DNA of 64,000 nucleotides, from positions 1,641,001 to 1,705,000 of the forward strand of contig CP136575.1 in the NCBI GenBank assembly GCA_035196065.1. Direction: 5' to 3'. The DNA comes from Sphingobium sp. Lineage in GTDB: Bacteria; Pseudomonadota; Alphaproteobacteria; Sphingomonadales; Sphingomonadaceae. The position numbers and the translations under genes were made by a program. The notes below the pieces were generated by a model. It saw nothing but the letters and a program-made list of their open reading frames with translations. It searched no databases and had not been told where the DNA came from. Positions 52,300-59,830 of the stretch are shown here, piece after piece (position 1 is the first letter of the stretch; every line of letters begins with the position of its first letter).

Positions 52300-53703
52300 T
52301 CAGACGCTCGCCTTGACCAGCCGCGACAGCAGATCGGCTGCAAAAGCGCTCAGCGTGTCGTCACGCGCGCCCATAACAACGATGCGGTCGCCGGGTTGGG
52401 CCAGTTCGACAATCCGGTTGCCGCAATCTTCACGGCTGGGGATATATTCGGCCTGCTTGCCCGCAGCGACCACAGCATCAGTGATCGACTGGCTGCCCAG
52501 TGTCTTGTCCACCGTGCCGCCAAAATAGACCGGATCGCACAGGATCAGATGATCGTCGCGGTTTAGGTGCCGGGCAAAGACGGAGGCCAGTTCACTGCCC
52601 ATCACGCGGATCGGGCCATAGCCATGGGGTTGGAAAAATGCGATCACGCGCCCCGGAAACGCCTTAAGCGTTGCCAGTGTTGCTGCTGTCTTGTCGGGAT
52701 TATGACCGAAATCATCAATCACGGTAATGCCGCCAGCGATGCCGACAATGTCGAAGCGGCGTGCAAGCCCGGTAAAGCGTTCAACGCCGTGTACGGCCTG
52801 TGCCACCGGTACATCGAGCGCAAGTGCGGCAGCAATTGCGGCCAGCGCGTTCGAGATATTGTGCCGTCCCGGCACTTGCAGCGTTACCGGCCAGCTTTGC
52901 CCATTGGCTTTCAGCGTAAAGCGGCTGCCGATCGGCATTTCGACGACGTCGACCGCGCGCACATCCGCGCGATCGGTAAAACCGAAACTGATGGAATTGG
53001 ATAGTGTCATTGGTGCGATCAGCGCGACACTTTCAATATCGTCAGCGTTCCAGATCGCCCGCTTTGCGCTGCCTGCAAAATCGCCGAACAATTGGCGCAA
53101 TTCGGTCAGCGACTTGTGGTCAAGGCTGATATTGTTGAGCACGGCAACCTCTGGCCGGAATAGCGCGATCGACCCGTCGCTTTCGTCAACTTCGGAAATG
53201 AAAACCGCGCCATGACCGACGCGTGCGCTGGCAAAAGGTGCGTCGGCGGACACGAAATTCTTCATCACCCCGCCATTCATGATCGTCGGATCAAGCCCCG
53301 CATCGGTCAAAATCCAGCCAATCATGCCGGTTACCGTCGATTTGCCGCTGGTCCCGCCAACTGCGACCGAGCGGCGGCTGGCGTTGAACAATTCAGCCAG
53401 CAGTTCGGCGCGGGTCATCCGCGCGCAGCCTAATTCCTTTGCCTTGGCGACGTCGGGCACGCTGTCTTCAACCGCAGCGGATGCGACAAGGATCTGGTCG
53501 CCGCTGACGAGGCCGCTGCCGTCCTGCGGGAAGATGTCGATGCCAAGACTTTTGAGCCATTCGAATTTGGGGGCAAGCCGACCTTGGTCGAGCGCCCGGT
53601 CCGACCCGGCAACGCTGGCACCACCATCGCGGACGATATTGGCCAGCGGCAACATGCCCGATCCGCCAATGCCGCAAAAGAAATAGGATTTGTTTTTTGC
53701 CAT
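52300..53703 (-). CDS. mpl: UDP-N-acetylmuramate:tripeptide ligase (Mpl-like Mur ligase)
   Basis: Mur ligase of 467 residues. It has the N-terminal UDP-binding FCGIGGSGMLPLANI, the ATP loop VGGTSGKSTVTGM, EVDESDGS, NNISLDHKSL and VIDDFGHNPDKTAATL. MurC-like, but the HxPDKT and overall layout fit Mpl, which re-attaches the murein tripeptide to UDP-MurNAc. It is divergent from an LD-carboxypeptidase gene 56 bp away, the other enzyme needed for that recycling step. MurC itself is the main alternative, but murC normally lies in the dcw cluster. Confidence 0.85.
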   Translation of the reverse strand: MAKNKSYFFCGIGGSGMLPLANIVRDGGASVAGSDRALDQGRLAPKFEWLKSLGIDIFPQDGSGLVSGDQILVASAAVEDSVPDVAKAKELGCARMTRAELLAELFNASRRSVAVGGTSGKSTVTGMIGWILTDAGLDPTIMNGGVMKNFVSADAPFASARVGHGAVFISEVDESDGSIALFRPEVAVLNNISLDHKSLTELRQLFGDFAGSAKRAIWNADDIESVALIAPMTLSNSISFGFTDRADVRAVDVVEMPIGSRFTLKANGQSWPVTLQVPGRHNISNALAAIAAALALDVPVAQAVHGVERFTGLARRFDIVGIAGGITVIDDFGHNPDKTAATLATLKAFPGRVIAFFQPHGYGPIRVMGSELASVFARHLNRDDHLILCDPVYFGGTVDKTLGSQSITDAVVAAGKQAEYIPSREDCGNRIVELAQPGDRIVVMGARDDTLSAFAADLLSRLVKASV

Positions 53704-53759
53704 ATCGCCCCGCTATTGCGCAGGGGCAGTTTTGGCAATCGGATATCAAGGGAGGGGAG

Positions 53760-54581
53760 ATGCGAATAGGAATTTGTGCGCCGTCGACGCCCTTTACCCG
53801 CCAGGATGCCGACCGGGTCATCGCCCTTGCAGCGGAACATCATCCAGCGGTCGAACTCGTCTTTGATGACCAATGCTTCATCGAACAGGGCCATTTTGCA
53901 GGGAGCGATGCGCAACGGCTGGAGGCGCTTGTAAGGCTCGCCAACGATCCGGGCTTTGATGCGATCTGGTTCGTACGAGGTGGCTATGGTGCTTGCCGCA
54001 TCGCGGCGGACGCCGTTGCCGCAATGAAGGCCCCCGCGCGAAAAAAGACCTATCTCGGCTATAGTGACCAAGGCAATCTGCTTGCCGCGCTTTACAAGGC
54101 AGGCGTGGGCTGGCCGGCGCATGGCCCCATGCCTGCCGATATTCGCAGGGCAGGGGGGGAGGCTGCAGTACTGCGGGCACTTGGTTGGCTTGCCAAAGGC
54201 GATACCGCTGCGCTCGAACCCAATCTGGTCAAGGGCCGGCGCTATGCGGCGTTTAATCTTATGACGCTCGCGATGCTCGCTCCGACGCCATTGATGCCCG
54301 ATTTGTCGGGGCATGTGCTGATGGTCGAAGAGGTTAGCGAATATCTCTACGCTTTTGACCGGGCGATGTTTAGCGTTACAACTGGGTTGAAGGGCGCGGC
54401 GCTTTCCGGACTGATGCTCGGTCGCGTGTCCGATATTCCCGAAAACGACCGGCCATTTGGCAGTGATGAAGAAGCCATCGCGCAGCATTGGTGCGCCAAA
54501 AATGGCATTGCATATCTCGGCCGCGCCGATATCGGCCATGACAGCGGCAACCGGATCGTGCCTTTTGGCATGATCGGTTGA
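53760..54581 (+). CDS. ldcA: LD-carboxypeptidase (muramoyltetrapeptide carboxypeptidase)
   Basis: Serine peptidase of 273 residues that removes the terminal D-Ala from murein tetrapeptides. The nucleophile is in YLGYSDQGN, the Glu in MVEEVSEYLYAFDR and the His in IGHDSGNRIVPFG, the S66-family triad. It starts MRIGICAPSTPFTRQDADR. The ATG at 53760 has a GGAGGGGAG ribosome-binding site; the frame is open further upstream into non-coding DNA. It is divergent from the Mpl-like ligase that would use its tripeptide product. Confidence 0.9.
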   Translation: MRIGICAPSTPFTRQDADRVIALAAEHHPAVELVFDDQCFIEQGHFAGSDAQRLEALVRLANDPGFDAIWFVRGGYGACRIAADAVAAMKAPARKKTYLGYSDQGNLLAALYKAGVGWPAHGPMPADIRRAGGEAAVLRALGWLAKGDTAALEPNLVKGRRYAAFNLMTLAMLAPTPLMPDLSGHVLMVEEVSEYLYAFDRAMFSVTTGLKGAALSGLMLGRVSDIPENDRPFGSDEEAIAQHWCAKNGIAYLGRADIGHDSGNRIVPFGMIG

Positions 54582-54612
54582 GGGCGGGACAAAAAGCAAA
54601 GGGATTTCATTG

Positions 54613-55551
54613 ATGCGGGCATTTGTTTTTCCGGGCCAGGGCAGCCAGTCGGTTGGCATGGGCAAGTCACTGGCCGAGGCGAGCCCGGTGGCGCGCGAGG
54701 TTTTCCAGGAAGTGGACGATGCGCTTGGCCAGCATCTGTTCCGTCTGATGTGCGAAGGTCCGGAGGGCGACCTGACGCTTACCGAAAATGCCCAGCCGGC
54801 GATCATGGCCAATGCGATTGCAACGCTGCGCGTGTTTGAAAAGGAAGGCGGCGTTGTGCTGGCGGAAAAGGCGCATTTCGTCGCTGGGCATAGCCTTGGC
54901 GAATATAGCGCGCTCTGTGCGGCTGGTGCGCTCGACCTTTCGACCACGGCAAAGCTGCTGAAACTGCGCGGGCAGGCGATGCAGGCCGCAGTGCCAGTGG
55001 GCGAAGGCGCAATGGCGGCGCTGCTGGGTGCCGATATCGAAAAGGCAGAAGCGCTGGCTGCTGCAGCTGCCCAGGGCGAAACCTGCACCGTTGCTAATGA
55101 CAATGATCCGACTCAGGTGGTCATCTCCGGCCATAAAGGCGCGATCGAAAGGGCGATCGAGTTGGTAAAGGAACATGGGATCAAGCGCGGCATTTCTTTG
55201 CCGGTATCCGCGCCCTTCCACTGCCCGTTGATGCAGCCGGCAGCTGACCGGATGGCAGAGGCGCTAGCGCAAACAAGCATCAGCGCGCCTTTTGTGCCGG
55301 TTTTTGCCAATGTTGTTGCCGCGCCGGTTTCTCAGCCCGATGATATTCGTCGCCTGCTGGTCGAGCAGGTAACCGGCCGCGTTCGCTGGCGCGAATCAGC
55401 GATCGCGATGCGTGATGCGGGCGTTACCCATTTTCACGAATTTGGCGGAAAGGTGCTGTCTCCGATGATCAAGCGCAGCGCAGGTGATGAGGTGATTGCG
55501 ACGAGCATTTTGTCGATGGATGATATCGAAGCCATTTTGAAGGAGATTTAA
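54613..55551 (+). CDS. fabD: Malonyl-CoA:ACP transacylase
   Basis: Enzyme of 312 residues that loads malonate on ACP for fatty acid synthesis. It shows FPGQGSQ, the catalytic Ser94 in AGHSLGEYSAL, and the His in VSAPFHCPLM. GKVLSPMIKR near the end is also typical. The ATG at 54613 is preferred to a TTG one codon earlier. It heads an operon with a crotonase, fabG, acpP, fabF and mltG; the crotonase starts 3 bp after its stop. Confidence 0.96.
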   Translation: MRAFVFPGQGSQSVGMGKSLAEASPVAREVFQEVDDALGQHLFRLMCEGPEGDLTLTENAQPAIMANAIATLRVFEKEGGVVLAEKAHFVAGHSLGEYSALCAAGALDLSTTAKLLKLRGQAMQAAVPVGEGAMAALLGADIEKAEALAAAAAQGETCTVANDNDPTQVVISGHKGAIERAIELVKEHGIKRGISLPVSAPFHCPLMQPAADRMAEALAQTSISAPFVPVFANVVAAPVSQPDDIRRLLVEQVTGRVRWRESAIAMRDAGVTHFHEFGGKVLSPMIKRSAGDEVIATSILSMDDIEAILKEI

Positions 55552-55554
55552 GTC

Positions 55555-56349
55555 ATGCTGCTGCAGGAACGCGATGGCTCAATTCTGACCATCACCCTTA
55601 ATATGCCCGAAAAGCGCAACCCGATTTCGGACGTCGCGGTGGTCGATGCGCTATGCGACGCCTTTGATGCCGCTGATCGCGATATCTCGGTCCGCTGCGT
55701 CATTCTGACCGGTGCCGGTACTGCCTTTTCGGCGGGTGGCGATCTGAAGCAGATGCGCCCCGACAGCGGGGGCTTGCGTTCCGGCAATCCGGTCGAAACC
55801 CGGCGCAATTACAAATATGGAATCCAGCGCTTGCCGCTGATGTTTCAGGCATTGGAAGTGCCCGTCGTGGCGGCCGTAAACGGTCATGCGATCGGCGCAG
55901 GGCTTGACCTTGCGACCATGTGCGACGTGCGCGTCGCCGCCGAAAGCGCGAAATTTGCAGAAAGCTTCGTGAAGCTTGGCATCATACCCGGCGATGGCGG
56001 GGCATGGTTGCTGCCACGCATTGTCGGCTTTAGCCGCGCGACCGAACTGGCGCTGACCGGGGAAACGATTGACGCGGCCGAGGCGCTGAAAATTGGCCTT
56101 GTCAGCCATGTCGTTGCCGATGGCGATCTAATGGCCAAGGCGCGGGAAATCGCAGCGAAGATCGCGGCCAACCCGCCGCACGCGGTCCGCATGACGAAGC
56201 GGTTGCTGCGCGAAGGCCAGATGGCAGACCTCAAAAATGTCCTCGAAATGTCTGCCGCGATGCAAAGCCTAGCGCACAACACACGCGACAATGATGAAGC
56301 GATCAACGCTTTTATTGAAAAGCGCGCACCCAAGTTCACGGGAGAGTAA
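55555..56349 (+). CDS. Enoyl-CoA hydratase/isomerase family protein (crotonase)
   Basis: Crotonase-fold protein of 264 residues. It shows NMPEKRNPISD, GTAFSAGGDLKQM forming the first oxyanion hole, and NGHAIGAGLDLATMCDVRVAAESAKFAESFVKLGIIPGDGGAWLLP with the second and the Glu at the hydratase position. It is embedded between fabD (3 bp) and fabG (1 bp), an unusual place for a CoA enzyme in a fatty acid synthesis operon. It may supply or divert acyl intermediates; its substrate is unknown. Confidence 0.92.
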   Translation: MLLQERDGSILTITLNMPEKRNPISDVAVVDALCDAFDAADRDISVRCVILTGAGTAFSAGGDLKQMRPDSGGLRSGNPVETRRNYKYGIQRLPLMFQALEVPVVAAVNGHAIGAGLDLATMCDVRVAAESAKFAESFVKLGIIPGDGGAWLLPRIVGFSRATELALTGETIDAAEALKIGLVSHVVADGDLMAKAREIAAKIAANPPHAVRMTKRLLREGQMADLKNVLEMSAAMQSLAHNTRDNDEAINAFIEKRAPKFTGE

Positions 56350-56350
56350 G

Positions 56351-57103
56351 ATGTTTGATCTCACAGGGATGACCGCCCTTGTCACCGGCGCATCCGGCGG
56401 CATTGGCAGCGCGATCTGCCATGCATTGGCCGGTCAGGGCGCGCGACTGGCCGTTTCAGGTTCCAATGTCGAAAAGCTCGAAGCGTTTCGCGCCTCGCTT
56501 GCCAAAGAACACCCAAATGCCGATCATGTCGCGGTGCCGTGCAATCTGGGCGACAAGGAAAGCGTTGAGGCACTGGTGCCTGCCGCACTTGATAAGCTGG
56601 GGCAGATTGACATTCTCGTCAACAATGCCGGCGTCACACGCGACAATCTGGCGATGCGTATGAAGGATGAGGAATGGGAGGAAGTGATCCGCATCAACCT
56701 CGAAGCCGCCTTCCGGCTCATGCGTGCGGCAACCAAACCCATGATGAAGGCGCGTTTTGGGCGGATCATCACCATCACTAGCGTCGTCGGGGCCACCGGC
56801 AATCCGGGACAGATCAATTATGCTGCGTCAAAAGCAGGGCTGGTTGGCATGTCCAAGGCATTGGCGGCAGAGCTTGCCAGCCGCAATGTCACCGTCAACT
56901 GCGTCGCGCCCGGTTTCATCCGCACGGCGATGACGGACGTGCTGCCCGATGCGCAGAAAGATGCGCTCAACGCCCGTATCCCGATGGGCCGTATGGGCGA
57001 GGGCAGCGACATCGGTGCGGCTGTGGCCTATCTCGCGTCGCGCGAGGCCGGATATGTCACCGGTCAGACGCTGCACATCAACGGCGGCATGGCGATGCTT
57101 TAG
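56351..57103 (+). CDS. fabG: 3-oxoacyl-ACP reductase FabG
   Basis: SDR of 250 residues that reduces beta-ketoacyl-ACP with NADPH. TGASGGIGSAI, NNAGVTRDNLAMRM and YAASKAGL are the FabG signature, and the C-terminus TGQTLHINGGMAML is typical. The NAGVTRDNL stretch distinguishes it from generic SDRs. The ATG at 56351 follows GGGAGAGTAAG; a longer frame upstream overlaps the crotonase and is not credible. It is followed 91 bp later by acpP. Confidence 0.96.
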   Translation: MFDLTGMTALVTGASGGIGSAICHALAGQGARLAVSGSNVEKLEAFRASLAKEHPNADHVAVPCNLGDKESVEALVPAALDKLGQIDILVNNAGVTRDNLAMRMKDEEWEEVIRINLEAAFRLMRAATKPMMKARFGRIITITSVVGATGNPGQINYAASKAGLVGMSKALAAELASRNVTVNCVAPGFIRTAMTDVLPDAQKDALNARIPMGRMGEGSDIGAAVAYLASREAGYVTGQTLHINGGMAML

Positions 57104-57194
57104 GCCATTTGGCCACTCCCCCCTTGCCAGCCGCGAAGCAGGGCATTAGGGGCGGTCTTCGAAATCTCGAATCCCAAAGAAGAAGGGGCAAAAA

Positions 57195-57428
57195 ATGAGC
57201 GATACTGCGGACCGCGTTAAGAAAATTGTCGTCGAACATCTCGGCGTCGAAGCTGACAAGGTGACCGAAGGCGCAAGCTTCATTGACGATCTGGGCGCTG
57301 ACTCGCTCGACATCGTTGAGCTGGTCATGGCCTTCGAAGAAGAATTCAACGTCGAAATTCCCGACGATGCGGCTGAAAAGATCTCGACCGTCAAGGACGC
57401 GATCGATTTCATCACTGCCAACAGCTGA
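57195..57428 (+). CDS. acpP: Acyl carrier protein
   Basis: Acidic carrier protein of 77 residues. The phosphopantetheine attachment site is Ser37 in [20 protein letters not shown]. Sequence and length are canonical. It is preceded by a GAAGAAGGGGC ribosome-binding region and followed by a strong hairpin, so acpP probably has an individually abundant transcript. Confidence 0.98.
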   Translation: MSDTADRVKKIVVEHLGVEADKVTEGASFIDDLGADSLDIVELVMAFEEEFNVEIPDDAAEKISTVKDAIDFITANS

Positions 57429-57467
57429 TTTCGCGCTGCTTCGTGCAGCCGTTACGGTTCTGAATTA

Positions 57468-57503
57468 AAACGGCTTTCCGGTTCGCTGGAAAGCCGTTTG
57501 CAT
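57468..57503 (+). terminator. Strong hairpin between acpP and fabF
   Basis: AAACGGCTTTCC and GGAAAGCCGTTT form a perfect 12-bp stem with an 8-nt loop, followed by GCATTTCC. It should attenuate read-through from acpP into fabF and stabilise the acpP 3' end. Confidence 0.75.
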
Positions 57504-57555
57504 TTCCGCCTGCTATCCCCATAAAGGGGAAAATCGACACGATGGAGAAGAGTGC

Positions 57556-58818
57556 ATGCGTCGCGTTGTTGTAACCGGACTTGGCCTTGTCACGCCGCTT
57601 GGCGGCGATGTGGAAACCACATGGGCCAATATCCTCGCGTCCAAATCGGGAGCAGGGCGTATCACCCGCTTCGATTCGGTGGCGGGCGGCCAGAAATGTC
57701 ATATTGCCTGCGAAGTGAAGCCCAAGGACCATCCTTGGGGTTTTGATCCTGACCAGCGAGTCGATCATAAGGTTCAGCGCCAGGTTGATCCTTTCATCAT
57801 ATACGGGATTGATGCAGCCGGGCAGGCACTTGAAGATGCAGGCCTGACCGAAATGAGCGAGGCTGACAAGCTGCGCACCGGTTGCTCGATTGGTTCGGGT
57901 ATTGGCGGCCTTCCGGGTATTGAGGAAGAATCGATCAACCTGCACGAGCGCGGCCCGGGCCGCGTTTCCCCCCATTTCGTGCATGGCCGCCTGATCAACC
58001 TGATCACGGGTCAGGTGCAGATCAAATATGGTCTGAAGGGCCCTAACCATGCGGTTGTAACTGCCTGCTCGACCGGTGCACATTCGATTGGCGATGCGGC
58101 TCGAATGATCCGCGATGATGATGCCGATATCATGCTCGCTGGCGGCGCAGAATCGACGGTCAACCCGTTGGGAATCGCCGGCTTTGCCCAGGCTCGCGCG
58201 CTCAATATGACCTATAATGATCGCCCCGAAGCAGCCAGCCGCCCTTATGACAAGGATCGCGACGGCTTTGTAATGGGCGAGGGTGCTGGCGTTGTCGTGC
58301 TGGAAGAATATGAGCATGCCAAGGCGCGCGGCGCGAAAATTTACGCTGAAGTGGTCGGCTATGGCCTGTCGGGTGATGCCTATCATGTCACGGCACCCCA
58401 TCCCGATGGCGACGGCGCTTATCGGTCGATGGAAATGGCGCTCAAAAAAGCCGGAATGACCCCGGCCGATATCGATTATATCAACGCCCATGGCACATCG
58501 ACCATGGCGGACACCATCGAACTGGGAGCAGTGAAGCGGCTGTTTGGCGATGCGATGGCCAATGTTTCGATGAGCTCGACCAAATCGGCGATCGGCCACC
58601 TTCTCGGCGGCGCTGGCGCGGTCGAGAGCATTTTCTGCATTCTTGCGCTGCGCGACCAGATCGTTCCGCCGACGCTCAACCTCGATAATCCTGATGAGGG
58701 CACCGAGGGTGTGGATCTTGTACCGCATGTCGCGCGTAAGCGCCCCGTGCGAGCGGTGCTGAACAATAGCTTCGGCTTTGGCGGCACCAATGCCAGTCTG
58801 ATCATGAAGGCGATCTGA
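57556..58818 (+). CDS. fabF: 3-oxoacyl-ACP synthase II (FabF)
   Basis: Condensing enzyme of 420 residues. The catalytic Cys is in VVTACSTGAHSIGDAARM, the two His residues are in NAHGTSTMADTIEL and STKSAIGHLLGGAG, and the C-terminus has NNSFGFGGTNASLIM. It elongates acyl-ACP with malonyl-ACP. It starts with MRRVVVTGLGLVTPLG, and mltG follows 4 bp after its stop. Confidence 0.97.
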   Translation: MRRVVVTGLGLVTPLGGDVETTWANILASKSGAGRITRFDSVAGGQKCHIACEVKPKDHPWGFDPDQRVDHKVQRQVDPFIIYGIDAAGQALEDAGLTEMSEADKLRTGCSIGSGIGGLPGIEEESINLHERGPGRVSPHFVHGRLINLITGQVQIKYGLKGPNHAVVTACSTGAHSIGDAARMIRDDDADIMLAGGAESTVNPLGIAGFAQARALNMTYNDRPEAASRPYDKDRDGFVMGEGAGVVVLEEYEHAKARGAKIYAEVVGYGLSGDAYHVTAPHPDGDGAYRSMEMALKKAGMTPADIDYINAHGTSTMADTIELGAVKRLFGDAMANVSMSSTKSAIGHLLGGAGAVESIFCILALRDQIVPPTLNLDNPDEGTEGVDLVPHVARKRPVRAVLNNSFGFGGTNASLIMKAI

Positions 58819-58822
58819 CGCG

Positions 58823-59794
58823 ATGGGGCGGCCTCTGAAATGGCTGCTCATCGCGGGCGGCCTGCTATTTCTAATCGTTGTCGGCAATTTCGTCCATGGC
58901 TGGACGGCGGACGGCCCGTCAGAACGCGAAGTCACCGTCATCATCAAACCTGGATCAAGCATCCGGCTAGCGGCAGGGCAGCTTGAAAAAGGCGGCGTGA
59001 TCCGGTCAGCTGACGCATTCGTCAATCGCGCACGCATTTTCGGCGCCACGAGCACGATCAAGGCAGGTGAATTCCTGATTCCGGCTCATGCCTCTAATTC
59101 AGAAGTGCTGTCGATCCTGACCGGCGGTAAGACGGTCCAGCGCATGGTGACCGTTCCCGAGGGTATGCCATCGATCATGGTCTATGAACGGCTGATGGCG
59201 AATGAACGTCTGACGGGTGACATTCCGATCCCTGCCGAAGGGTCGATTTTGCCGGATAGCTATGCCTTCCAGAAGGGAGAAGCGCGCGCCGCAGTTGTAA
59301 TGCGGATGCAAAAGGCGATGGAGAAAACGATAGACGAACTCTGGCCGGAACGCAGCCGCGATACGGTTGTGAAAACGCCGCAGCAAGCCATCGTCCTTGC
59401 CTCGATCGTTGAGAAGGAAACGTCGAAGAAATCCGAGCTGCGCATGGTCGCCGGCGTTTATTCAAATCGGCTGCGTACAGGAATGATGCTGCAGGCTGAT
59501 CCGACGATCATCTATCCGATCACCAAAGGCAAGCCGCTGGGCCGGCGCATTCGCCAGTCGGAAATTTCCGCGGTCAATGATTACAACACCTATTCGATGG
59601 TTGGTCTGCCCAAGGGTCCGATTGCCAACCCGTCCCGTGCGGCGATCGAGGCGGTGCTGAACCCCGAAAAGACCGATTATCTGTTCTTCGTCGCCGATGG
59701 CAAAGGCGGGCATATCTTCGCCGAGACGCTCCAAGAGCATAATGCCAATGTCGAAAAATGGTATGCGATCCGCCGCGAACGGGGCGAGATGTAA
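58823..59794 (+). CDS. mltG: Endolytic murein transglycosylase MltG
   Basis: Membrane-anchored lytic transglycosylase of 323 residues. It has an N-terminal helix (about 5-26), a LysM-like region (IIKPGSSIRLAAGQLEKGGVI), and the YceG catalytic domain with the active Glu in VLASIVEKETSKKSELRMVAGVYSNRL, then LQADPTIIYPI and YNTYSMVGLPKGPIANPS. It cleaves nascent glycan strands and sets their length. Linkage to fabF is common in alphaproteobacteria. Confidence 0.95.
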   Translation: MGRPLKWLLIAGGLLFLIVVGNFVHGWTADGPSEREVTVIIKPGSSIRLAAGQLEKGGVIRSADAFVNRARIFGATSTIKAGEFLIPAHASNSEVLSILTGGKTVQRMVTVPEGMPSIMVYERLMANERLTGDIPIPAEGSILPDSYAFQKGEARAAVVMRMQKAMEKTIDELWPERSRDTVVKTPQQAIVLASIVEKETSKKSELRMVAGVYSNRLRTGMMLQADPTIIYPITKGKPLGRRIRQSEISAVNDYNTYSMVGLPKGPIANPSRAAIEAVLNPEKTDYLFFVADGKGGHIFAETLQEHNANVEKWYAIRRERGEM

Positions 59795-59796
59795 AC

Positions 59797-59821
59797 CTCC
59801 CTCCCGCTGAGGGGAGGGAGG
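59797..59821. terminator. Hairpin between mltG and the convergent alkyl sulfatase
   Basis: CCTCCCTCC (59797-59805) pairs with GGAGGGAGG (59813-59821) around a 7-nt loop in the tail-to-tail gap. It lacks a T tract but is well placed as a bidirectional terminator. Confidence 0.55.
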
Positions 59822-59830
59822 CAACATTCG

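Noticed and set aside
53430-55103. A 557-codon minus-strand open frame
   Set aside because: Antisense to the LD-carboxypeptidase and fabD and out of frame with the Mpl-like ligase; no recognisable domain.
57412-59061. A 549-codon minus-strand open frame
   Set aside because: Antisense to fabF, which is beyond doubt.
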